From positions 66,912 through 130,911 of the forward strand of contig VZRR01008003.1 in NCBI GenBank assembly GCA_013398015.1: a DNA stretch of 64,000 nucleotides. Direction: 5' to 3'. Source of the stretch: Oreocharis arfaki (taxonomy: Eukaryota > Chordata > Aves > Passeriformes > Paramythiidae). The notes below the pieces were generated by a model, which had not been told where the DNA came from, did not search any database, and saw only the letters and a program-made list of their open reading frames with translations. A program made the translations under genes and the position numbers. Shown here piece by piece: positions 25,651-37,100 of this stretch (the stretch's first letter is position 1; every line of letters begins with the position of its first letter).

Positions 25651-28600
25651 TAATTGCTGTAATATTTTTGCCAGCCTATGCACCCCTGTGAAGGCCGTTC
25701 TTTCCTAGGACTTTTCTTGAGGATTCAGAAAGGGTACTTTTCTTCTACTATTGTACTTACAGGCCACAGGATAAAATTTGGGTCCCTGCTGTATAATACA
25801 GCCCAAAAGCTGTATAAGATCTACCTACTCAAGGCATCTGTAATGTGTTGTATTTAAATTCATTTTCCAACACTTAATGCATTTGTAAAATAGCCTGATT
25901 CTGAATTCTCTCATTTACTCCTGAGTTGAAATAGAGCAGCAAAAAGGCCCCAGATATATCCAATTTTCTTTCAAAATCGTTACCAGCATTTGCTAAGGTT
26001 GGGGGAAAAGGTTTGGTGGGTTTTTTTTATTTGTATGTGATTAAAAGCCTGTATGGCTTTTTAACCTCTGACTTGTCTGAAATAAGTCAATATCTCAGCA
26101 TATCCCTACAGCTACAGTCAAACTGAAAATGCACTACAAATTCCAGAACTGGTTTAACTGGCACAGGACTACATCTTCATAGGCTGTTTTGCTGGTGTAC
26201 CCATTGTAAAGAACGTGAGCCACTTCATGCAGTTTCCCCACCAGGTGTAAACTTACCACAAAAAAATCTCATTTTTTCAAAACCACTTTCTGGGTGATCT
26301 TGTAAGAAAGCATTTATCATCTTGAGACCAGCAATAAAAACAACCCTGTGACAGTGGATTGTTCTTGTGGAGAATCCAGCTGAGTTCTCAGGATCAGCCC
26401 AGATTACATTGTGGAATCGTGGAATGCACATGGAACTGCTGGTATCAGAGACAGATAACATGAAAACATTTCAGCTTTCCTTTCTGCACTCTGCTGTGAA
26501 AACACCATGATAAACGGAAGACAATGGGCTCACAGGAATTTTATAAACATGTAAACCTTCCCAGAGTTTTGCCAGCATGGCACAATAATATTACATATAA
26601 AAAATATTAAATATATCTGCCAATATATGGCAATTCAGTAGCATCCACTGGATCTTGCTAACATAGCAGGGATGTTAAGAGACTTGATCTAGTCCTTGCC
26701 CGCCACAGACAAACTTTGCTCCTTTTTTTCAAAATTCGAAATCCAGATTTGTCAGTCTTCATTAGATGCCCCATGAAACTCAAAATTCTACTAGTGTTAA
26801 AAGAAAATCAGATGGTTTCTTTGGAAATAGAAGCTGTACCTGCTCACAGCTGTGTGTATGCAGCTGTTCAGTAATGTTGATGACTACAGCCTAAGTCCCT
26901 GAGTGCACTTCTAGGAAGAGGTAATGAAGGAGCTGCTAATAGCACCCTACCTGAGCACTAAAAACCATAAATCCCTCTGCCTCAACCTGAACTCTGATGC
27001 TTTACCAGACACCACAAAGTAGGCTGAAATATGGTCTCTCCTCTTTCAAAAAATCAATCCTATGCACATGACTGAACCATCAAAGCAAAATAAAAAGAGA
27101 CTTACTAATACAAATAATAAAAATATAGTAAACTCATATGAAACTTGTTATGGGATTGAGTTACAAAGTATTCCATTTCCACAAGACTAGGCAGCCAGCA
27201 TTTCGTTCAGGATAGTAGGTGGCCCTTGGTTTTCAGGAAGGTTGAGAAGTACTCTAAGCCCAACAGAAAAGCTTTTGTAGTTGTAAGCAATTTATTGGTT
27301 GGCTGGTCCATGTAATAACTGTTTACTAAGGAATACATTAAGCACTGTGTAACCTTTAACAAATTACTTATAAGTGTTAATTAATGAAAACCATCCTTTT
27401 GTTAGCATGCTGCCAGCATGATTAATCTGTTCTTAGTGTCATGAAAGACAGATGCCCCCAATAGTCTCATTTGCCTTTCTTGGCAAGCGGGAATAAGGAG
27501 GAGCGAATAAATAAGGTTACATAGCAAATGCTGATCAGAAGGAAATGATTACCATATGAATTGGGTAATTCTACTGAGATATTGAGGGAAGGTGATCAGA
27601 ATAGAATGTTCTGGAGACTCCGCCAGTTTTCCTTCCCAGGCATTGAGTTGTAGTGTTGCATTGAAAGAAGAGAAAAAGGCCTTTGGTGAATAGGCAGGGA
27701 AATGTCAAGCTTTACTCAAGGTACAGATGTTCTCCATTATGCAGGGCACAAAACCTTGGAGAAAGGAGCTCATTAGTAGAGCTGGGTGAAGCATGGGTTG
27801 TCTGGTTTTGTGGTCAAACTAAAAAAAAAAAAAACAAAAAACCCAAAAGAGAAGAAAATTTATCACAAGTCTCCCTTAGCTTCCATGTCAACCAGGTAGT
27901 ATTAAAAAGTGATTTTAATACCTTCTTTTTGTCATGATACAGTAAACTTTGCTGCAGTTAAGAACCCCTGCTTCTCTTCTGTGCTTCTTGCCACCCTCCT
28001 GCTTGGCAGAGTACTTACACCCCAGAGGCATCTCTGCTCCCCTCTTGTGTCAGAAAACAGGCCTGGGTCCTCATTCTTTTGTAAGATCAAGATACAGCTG
28101 ACTTTTATTGAGGAAAAATTAAACAGTGCCTTACCAAGCCCTTCTCCCAAAGGGCTGACACTTGATGTTAGGAGCTAATGAGTCATGTGAAAAACATTCG
28201 GGAATATGATCTTTAGCTGTGAGGGCTGAGATCTGCTTTTTAACACTCTTAAGTGCTACATTTGAGTATCCCAACTGCTTGCTGAGTATTTGTAGCGGAG
28301 GATCCCCATTAGAGGGTTGTGTGTAGCTTAGGGCTACGAAAGTGTGTGTTTAGAGATTTTTATTAACTGCTTTTGGGAGTTTCTTTTTACCACCAAAGAC
28401 AGAATAATTGTGAAGAGGTTTATGAACTTGATCAAAGAGTTAAAATCCTGGATTCTCTCCAACTATGGAATAGGGGGTCCAGCATAGAAATGTTTGTGCC
28501 AAGAAAAGCAATTTAAAAATGAGTAATGAGGGCACATTGTTAACCATTACTCTTAAAAGATCTATTTTTTTCATTTTTAAAGGCTGCAGAAGCACAGACT

Positions 28601-30500
28601 ATTTTTGGAAGTAACTCTCCCTTTGGTCCCTCTTCAAACCCACAGAATATATATATTCTCATTCAGTAAGGAAAGGTCAACACCTTAAATCAAACATCTT
28701 GTGCAGTCAAAGCAAGACTTTCAAGGGAACTCACGACCAGGTTTTAAGGAGTACATTCAAACTCAAGACCCAAGGTCCAACAGTGTTCAACACTCAATAA
28801 TTGAGCCCTTTTGAAAATCTAGCTACTTGGTTCCAACATGATATTCTAGCCATTAGAAATCTTTTTCTCTACGTTTTCCAGGTCATTATGTACCAATTGA
28901 AATTAAATCCAATGTAGCCATTAATTTGCACTTCCATAAATGGTTGGGTTTTTTTCCTTATTAGACCCTCTTAAAATTAAGTTTGTAGATTAGGCAACTG
29001 TGACTGGTTTTTTTGTTACTGAATTACAGGATCAGTAGGTGTCAGGAACGTAAATGAATGTAATGGTAGCCTCTTACTGAATTCAAACTGATTTTCAGGC
29101 AGAACAAGAATTAGCTGGAGGTCCGTCCACTGAGTTGTCTTTAACATGCACAGGGGAAGAACTCCCACAGTCTTACCACGGAAATAAAGCTACGACTGCA
29201 AACCAGATGTGATGTGATGTGCTTCACTGGCATGACAGAGATTCAGCGAGAGACAGGAGGGAAAGCAAGATCAACAGATAAACAGTGTACAGTGAGCCAA
29301 AGGGAAAAGAGAGGGGCTGTAGAACGACTTATGATACTTCTTTATGCAAATGCATTACTTATTTGAAAAGACAAGGTGGATTCAAATCCCTCACAAGTGA
29401 AATGTCACTATGTCAGTTGTTAATAGCTTAAGCAAAATCAGAATCAGGTCAAGATTTTTCAGAGTATTTAAAAAATGTTTACTGCAGTCTATAGTGCACT
29501 TACTTCTCTGTCTTTAGTAAGTCTTGTTCTCCTTGACATAATTCATCAGCCAGCCTGTGGAAAAATAAAAACTCCACTAAAGTATTTTGTAGAATTTAAC
29601 AAAAATATTGCTTTTCTTTGTAGCAGTAAAGAAAATTCACCAGGATGCTACCGATTCACTGGGATATGGAGCTGACAACCACATCCCATGCTGTGTTACC
29701 TGATTTTGTCTCAAGACTGCTCCAGCCTGAGATTTGAGAGGTTTTTCAGTTGTCAGTGGGTAGTAAAGCCAAACACTGAACACACAGCTGAGGTTGTTGT
29801 GACACTACTTCCCACCTGCAAGCTGCAGTCTTGAAAGCAGATGGTGAGCAGAAAATGGTCTCAGATAAACCCTGACAGCTCTTCTAAACAGTTACGTGAA
29901 AACTTATAGTAGTCTTAAGTCTTATTGTGTTAATTGGTAACCCTAACTGCATTAGGGTTTTTGAGAAGAGGGGAGAAATTCAGATAATATGAAACAAATG
30001 TGATGACATTTTTCTATTGTAATTTCTTTACAGTTTGGTGGTTTTGTAAATGAAATTGTATGTTGTTGGGTTTTTTTTTTCCCCGGAGTATTTTCATATG
30101 TACTGTAAACTAATGTCTTCAAAGAGAAATGTGTCATAAAGCAAAGCATTCTGCTCTGTAGGCTGGGCACCTGATGAAGGGGTTTTGAAAATCAAAATGA
30201 ATGAAAATGGTTTGTTAAAGAATTGAAATACTAAGTGCAGAGACAGGGAGCTGTCAGGCTGCTTCTAGTCCTCAGGATCCATATTTTCTAACCAATTTTG
30301 CCATGTATGAGATACCTCCTCCAGGAGGGTTTCCAAAGTGTCTCAAGTATTAAAAAAAAAGATTACAAACAAGCAACAAGAGGATCCAAGAGCCCAGGCT
30401 GTGCCAATTCAGTGTTTGCTGACAGTGAAAGGTGAACTAAGGTGAACCAGGAAATGTCTGAGACCTTGCCTGGTGCTGCAGGAACTCCACTGCAGAAAAC
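25651..30500. other. Intergenic, CLEC3A to TDRD12, AT-rich part
   Basis: I see no supported gene. A poly(A) stretch lies near 27821-27850, and an inverted telomere-like hexamer pair lies at 29939-29959. WWOX, the neighbour of CLEC3A in human, is not seen here. Confidence 0.6.
29939..29959. other. Inverted telomere-like hexamers
   Basis: AACCCTAA, a five-base loop CTGCA, then TTAGGGTT: an eight-base-pair perfect stem made of one telomeric hexamer in each orientation. Confidence 0.7.
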
Positions 30501-32607
30501 CTCTTGAGCTTCAGCTGCACTCGGAAGGGATTTGCTAAAGGCTCTTCCCTCCTGCCAGTGCTGCCAAGCAAACCAGCAGCAGGATGGAAAGTCGGGGCAG
30601 TGGCCCTGAGAGATCATCATGAGAGACTCCAAAGAGCGTCTAAGGGCATTAACTGTGGTCAGAAACACCCCATTACTTCCAAGGCAGAGCAGGCAATGAG
30701 GTGGGCACTACCCCAAGGTACTCCAGGAGTGAAAGACACAATTTCACCTCAGAGCAGGCGAGTTCAGAACCCACAGGGGCGGCAGCCTAGCTCTCCTCAG
30801 GGGTGGCTGAGGAGCCGAGCTGCTGGAACAACCATCCAGAGAGCACAGCGTGCCCAGCATCTCACGGGATGCACCGGCTGGTGCTCCTGCAGGGACACGG
30901 TTTGCTTCCACTGGGGCAGATCCTGCTTTTAACAGCTTCCAACCCAACAGCAACCCCAAACTAGAAATAACCCTTAGACCTTATCTGGATCACCCAAATC
31001 CAGGAACAAACCTCAAATCCAGATGCACTCCTCACATGGCAGCAACAGCCAAACCCAGCAGCACCCCCCCAAACCCGGCAGCACACATCTGACACACACA
31101 GAAACACCCCAAACGCTGGGACACATCTTTAACCTGCCAACAGTCCTGCAAGCCCAGAAAGAACCACCAGAGACATCACGGAACCAGGCACCTTCCCCCA
31201 GGCCAGGAAGCATCCCAACGCTGGCAGCACTGCCCAGCAGGCTGAGGCTGTGCCGTATCTTCCACCCAGGCTCCCCAGTCCAGCCAGGACACAGAAGGCA
31301 CTGTCAGGCCTGGGCAAGAAGAGACTCCACCGGTCCCATGCCCTAACACCGGCCTTAAGAAAGGCGGAGGACGACTGCAAAATGAGCGTGGGATCACCCA
31401 GTGCACATTAGAAGACTTTACTGTGCTGGGTAAGAGGGGCCAGCCCTTGGGGCTGGCATACAGCTGGTCCTGGGGCAGATTTCTGGACGGCTGTAGGGCT
31501 TTTTCTCCCGCTGTTCCTGCCGCAGGAGGTGCCGGGTCCGTATGGGCCCAAACTGGGAGCGGCTCTCCCTCTTCATGGCCGTGGTGCAATGGGAGCCTCC
31601 CCTGGCAGGGTCCTGCTGCACCATTGCCCAAGGGGACAGGGCGGTGGCGAGCGCTTGGGGAGCCTCTGCCGACCGAGAGGGAGCAGCGGGACACGTGCGA
31701 GGCCTCGGAGCCCCTGCAACGCACTCCTCCCTCGGCAGCCCTGGGCAAGCTCCTTCCTCGGCAGCTCTCTCGTCACCTCTGCAGGTCACACTGACACCCA
31801 GCATCCTTTAAAGCTTGAATACTGCCTTTGGTGATGATATCACAGCGGCTGGTGTGACATCACCCCTGCCCGTCTGTGCAGCCCACGCCCCCAGTTTGGG
31901 ACAGGAGGCCTTGCATGTGCTGACAGAGACCTTGGCAATATCTGGCACGGCTTAGTGGGGAGCACAGGAACAGGGACAGGAGCAGCTGTAGGGGATGTGG
32001 AGAGCACTGAGAGTGGAGGCTGGGATGTATCGAGCAAGGAACTGGAGACCTTGAAAAGTTTGGGGCTCGGCGACATGCAAGGGTGGGATGAGAGCATGCA
32101 GCAAGCAAGGGCCCGTGATGGCAAATATTCCCCGTGCTTGGTGAGCTTAGGGGTCAGCACCTCGGTGTATTGTGGGGCGCTGGCGGCTGCTCCCTGGACA
32201 AGTTCAAACACTGTAACCAGTCCTGGAGGGTGCAGAGTAGAACCTAGTGGGAAAGGGGGATGCACTTCGAGGCTTGTGCCGGGCAGAGATGTCCCACGCA
32301 AGCCTGAGGCGAGGCCGTCTGGGCAGTCCCGGGGAGAAGGGACACCCGTGCCCTCCTGCCATGGGCTGTTGGACACACGGCACCGGGCAACGCGAGCGGC
32401 GACATGCCGCTGTCACGACAGGGCTGGGGCAGCTAAGGACACGGGCCTCGAGGAGGGGAGGCTCCGGGAGCTCCGGCGAGATGTGGACGCGGCCGACGCC
32501 GGTCCTGGCGGGTGACTGAGCTTCCCGCCCCGCCCGAGGCCGGCGCGGTGCCCGGGAGCAGCGCGGGGGGCCCGGAGCCAGGAGAGGCGGGCAGCAGCCC
32601 CGCGCCG

Positions 32608-32990
32608 TGCCGGGCCCCGGGGCCGATAGCACAGCCCGGGGCCGATAGCACTGCACGGTGCCATGCAGGGCCCCGGGGCCGATAGCACAGCCCGGGGCCG
32701 ATAGCACTGCACGGTGCCATGCCGGGCCCTGGGGCCGATAGCACAGCCCGGTGCCATGCGGGGCCCCGGGGCCGATAGCACTGCACGGTGCCGGGCCCCG
32801 GGGCCGATAGCACAGCCCGGTGCCATGCNNNNNNNNNNNNNNNNNNNNNNNNNNNNNNNNNNNNNNNNNNNNNNNNNNNNNNNNNNNNNNNNNNNNNNNN
32901 NNNNNNNNNNNNNNNNNNNNNNNNNNNNNNNNNNNNNNNNTGCCGTGCCCCGGGGCCCATTAGCGGTACCAGGCCCCAGGGCCGGCCCCT
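32608..32990. repeat. GC-rich minisatellite (GCCGATAGC array)
   Basis: GCCGATAGC recurs at 32622, 32641, 32678, 32697, 32734, 32771 and 32803, with spacings of 19, 37, 19, 37, 37 and 32 nt. Each is embedded in GGGCCCCGGGGCC and GCACGGTGCCATGC variants. The alternating 19/37 spacing suggests a 56-nt higher-order unit. The array runs into a gap, and a degenerate piece (GGGGCCCATTAGC) appears beyond it. Confidence 0.9.
32829..32940. other. Assembly gap (112 N) inside the minisatellite
   Basis: Unresolved bases. Flanks on both sides are GC-rich repeat sequence, so the true length is unknown and may vary between individuals. Confidence 0.99.
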
Positions 32991-33138
32991 CGCCGTACGG
33001 GACAGCACCGCAGGGCGGCAGCAGCGCCTGGGCTTTTGGGCCGTAGGAATCAGAGAGGGAAAAAAAAAAAAGGCAGAAGAGATACCGGTAACTTCTAATG
33101 CCTATAGAGGAATCTTTTCTTCTTGCAGTTTCAAGCAC

Positions 33139-33144
33139 TTTATT
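33139..33144 (-). terminator. TDRD12: Poly(A) signal of TDRD12 (candidate)
   Basis: TTTATT on the plus strand gives AATAAA in the sense of TDRD12, about 1.05 kb after its stop. No canonical AATAAA is obvious nearer the stop; ATTAAA variants occur near 34060 and 34136 and could be used instead. Confidence 0.4.
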
Positions 33145-34196
33145 GGTTAATGTATACATATAGAAGTTATATTTGTGTTTTCAAAGCCTATGGCTAAGAA
33201 ATTCTGAATATTCTAAAGCTAGGTGTAGAACAATATAGAGAGGGAGTTGTTTTTAGATAACTTTATATTAAAAATATTCATATATAAATGAGAAACTTGA
33301 GTTAGTGCTGGCGGTTTTTTTACACCTCTCCCCTTCCCTGGATTTTGGGGCTGCAAGCTCCCTTTTCAACACCTCTTAGCTCCTCTTACCTGCTCCTCCA
33401 CCGTAGCAGTGCTCTCGCAGGGCCATGGAGGTGCCCTTAATGCATGACAGCATTAGGGGAAAGCTTCAGAACACAGGAAAAGTATTTCTTCACAAACTGC
33501 TGAATTCCTTAGTGGAGGAGAAGGTTAGAAGCAGACGCACACTCCAAAAACGCAACTGCACGAATTCAGGGGCACAGGAAAGCTCTTCCTCATGAAAACC
33601 GTGATCAAAAATTGCTTGAGGCCAGAAGAATATTCTTGGAAGGCACTGCTGTATTTTTCACAGTCTTTGTTATAGACTGGCACTTTCAGCTGCTAAGAAT
33701 GAATGGCTAAACCTACTTTTTGCTTCTACTTCACAGAAGAGGCCTTATCTTTTAAACTAGAAGGAACTAACACCTCTTAAATAACACACAAGACTCATCT
33801 ACCAGCAAAAAAAATCACATTGTATTTAGGTATTAAACAAGTCAAAGAAGAGCAAAACAAGCAAAGGAAAACATCTGCCCCAGGGCTCTTCTTTTCAAGT
33901 AGGTGATTTCTGTTGGCATCAGGATGCAGAGCAAGACCAAAACAGAGGTAACATCAGCTCTTAAGTGTTCTTACAACAGGTACAGCTGTGCCAGTACCTG
34001 TTCTCAGGTGAAGGTTGTAATTAAGCACAGTTGCAGTTAGATTCCAAGGACACTAATGTTTTTAATTAACAATGACATGAACAAGCCACAATTACATCAA
34101 CTATCAACTCAACAATCAACAATTACATCAACTGTTTAATTAACAATTAACAGTAATACAGTTCTTATCAGAGGAGAAAGGAATTTCGCCTCCCAG
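33145..34196 (-). other. TDRD12: TDRD12 3' UTR (inferred)
   Basis: Non-coding sequence after the TDRD12 stop at 34197. 34081-34150 contains short imperfect direct repeats of CAATTACATCAACT. The extent depends on which poly(A) signal is used. Confidence 0.45.
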
Positions 34197-37100
34197 TTAT
34201 TCATCACTTTCTGTATCGCTGTCTTCTGAGGACTCAACCCAGTCCTCGGATCCTGCAGGAGGGTAACTCAGTTCTGCAGAACCTGGAAGCAATTAACAAA
34301 GTGTAACATTTATAAACCAGGAAAAAAAGAGCTTCAGAACAAATACACGGTAGTATTAGATGACCCAAACCAGCAAACCCCCCTACTTCTGACTACAAAC
34401 AAGACCAGAACACTCAAAACTACTTCTATCTGCCCTTAGTCTGTGCTACGCTGATAGCTAAGTGCCCTGCTGCCTCTAGTTTGCTCCTCACACCTCTTTT
34501 CAGGAAATTTGAGCAACCTGCTGAAATAAATATTTCAGATAAAGCCAGTGCAAAAAGAGCAATGCTGATAATGTATTAAAACAGACTCCTTCAGTCCTTA
34601 CCAACTGTAAAAGGCCTTTCTTCTTCAGACTCTTCCCAGTGTTCAAAGTCAAAAGACAAGTGAACATTCTGTTGACAAAAACATTGTTTGAAATACCTGC
34701 TCTGATGCACACCAAACATGTTCAGAACATTCATTAACTCTCAAATTAATTTTCACTTCACCTTGTTCTTCAGTAATTTGTACCATGCTCCTTTTTTCTC
34801 TTTTACCAGTAAAATCACAGCCTGTGTATCCTTAATCACACATGTGGATTTCTCTGCAATTATTGACTGATACAGGTCCAGGTCAGCCACATAAAGTCTG
34901 CCTTCTGAATAAGCACTGCAATATACAAAAAGGTTAGAAAAAATGAACACTAACAAAGTCAGACACTTTGCTGATTATACTGAAGTTTCTTAAACCTACC
35001 TGAAAACCACTTTCTCTTTAGAGAACTCGCATTTACTGTCAGCTGCCCTCAGTATTTGTACCTTCAGTGTAACAGTCACATTATCTTCAAACCACTTGAT
35101 TTGTGGATGACAACTGAAAAACAGTTCATGTAATGAGGTATTTTCCAAAGCAGAAAACCACTGAGGTTTAGCCAAGCTATCTCACACACAGCCAGCATTT
35201 GCCCATCAAGTCACACACACAGCCAGGGAGCCTGAGCCATGCAGACCAGACACCAGCAGCAGCGCCAGGGAAGCAGGTGATGGGACACACCACTCAAGCC
35301 TCCTACAGAAGCAGAGCATTCCAACTCTTTGGAGGAGCACATCTACAACGTCCATGGGGAGACACACTCCACTGACTTTGATATCCACAGGAATCACACT
35401 GTCTAGTTTCTGGATGCCACCACAGTCTGACCTTGAAACGCCAAAGGAAAAGCTAGCAGTAGCAGAACCAACCTCTGACAGACAAAAGGAAATTTTCACC
35501 TGATCATAGACCCAGAGACAAAACAATCCTGTTTGGCAGTTCAAATAAAAGTAAGATGGGAACAAATCACTGTTTTCTTACCTTTTCTGCTGATGCACAG
35601 TGGAGTCTTCTGCTTCTTTTCTTTGAACTACATCATCTAAGAAGACAACATCCAGAAACATCTTTTTTATTTCCCTATACTATAGAAACCAGGTATTTTC
35701 AGAATCTCCCTTTACCATCATAAAAGTAACTTGCTGGCAGTCTAATTACTGTCTTTGTCCTCTATATTGTGTACTTCTTATCCTGAAAGATTTCATGTAG
35801 TTAGTAATTCAACTAACATTATCAAGAATACCGTAGTTAGTGTAAGAATATTAAAAAAACCCTAACCAAACATGCAGTTTTCCAGGTCAGGTAAAAACTT
35901 GCCAGTTTCAAAACATTATTTATTTGACACCTGAAACATACCATTTTGGGAATTAGTGGGCAGTTTCAGGGATTACAGCTTGAAACATGGCACTGGTATG
36001 ACTGTATGACTATTACCAGGGAAAAAAAGCCTTCTACAATAAGCACTCCAGCCTTTTAATCTGCTGCAACTTCTTCACCTTTCACGGCTCTGTACTCACG
36101 TGTCAGCTGCTAGCAGGTAATCCTGTCCCCCTGCTATGCCTAAACATTTCTAAGCCTCTGCTGACAGAATAGGAAGCACGTCCTTTAGATTAAAAGGCAA
36201 AGGGGAGGGGTGTTGGGGGGAAAGCGCCATTTTCTGCCATCCTGAATCTTGGGGAAAAATTAACCTCTCAGAGAACAACACTGTTATTCGTGCTCCTATT
36301 TCAACAGATTTCAACTCCCTTAAACCCTGTGGCCTTGGACAGCATGGTTCTTGTCCTCTCTACAGCAGACACTTCCTGCTCATATGTTCCATTCAGAGCC
36401 AAGGAATTCCCAGTGTCTCAAAGACAGAGCATTACCCAAACAGCCGCACAGTTACAGCAGCAAGAGTCACTCTCACAGCATCTCCCGCCTGCTCACTGGA
36501 AGGCAGCTGTGGCTTACTGCAAACATCAGCCACGTGGTGTGCTGCTCTGTACACCCAGAGCAGTCTGCAGCTGGCAGGATGACTGTTAGGTTGATAGCAA
36601 GCACCTAACTGGAATTCGAGTTTGAAAACTTCTGGAAACGATGGGAAGGTTTACCGCTTGGAGGAGTTGCAGAAGTGTTACAGCTTCCAGCAGATTTTTC
36701 CTCTATGGCTGTATCCTGTGGATTGGACGCCTCCTCTAGACCAGCTGTGTCCTCTTTTGTGCTTCTGAACACAGGACAAAGCAGTTTTAAAAGAAAACCC
36801 ACCAGTGACAGTCAGCTTCACCTTACTTTGCCTCCCCCTTCTTTAACCTGTACCTTACTAACAAAGCCTGTGCTGAAGTTCCGAATTTTTCACCAGCAGT
36901 CTCAGGCTTAGAGAGTCTGTACAAAAATGATCCAAGCAGCTGCATTACACACATTTCAGCACACAGCACCACGATAAAGTTGTCTGGTCCCTCGCATTAC
37001 ATGCTTTGGTGATGATATGGGGGTTCCCAACCTTCCTTTCCCAGGAGAAAGGAATAAAGGCAAAGAGGTTGTACCTGAGATACCAGAAACCTCCTAGCCT

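Larger units (their letters stand above)
30500..33050. other. GC-rich intergenic block
   Basis: Base composition rises sharply and CpG becomes common, most of all at 32250-33030. Overlapping long frames occur on both strands (for example 31176-31748 minus, 31955-32515 plus), as expected of GC-rich DNA with few stops; none shows a domain I recognise. 30950-31120 is rich in CCCAAAC and CCAGCAGCA strings. The most CpG-dense part could be a promoter of an unannotated transcript, but no gene model supports this. Confidence 0.5.

Noticed and set aside
31176..31748. 190-codon open frame (minus) in the GC-rich block, with several overlapping frames
   Set aside because: GC-rich DNA has few stop codons; frames overlap on both strands and none has a known motif.
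31955..32515. 186-codon open frame (plus)
   Set aside because: Gly/Ser/Arg-rich, no domain; lies over a CpG-dense region next to the minisatellite.
32413..33159. Open frames reading through the assembly gap
   Set aside because: They consist of minisatellite translation plus unknown residues, so no support for a gene.
24551..34196. Search for WWOX or SLC7A9 exons between CLEC3A and TDRD12
   Set aside because: No exon resembling either gene was seen on either strand.
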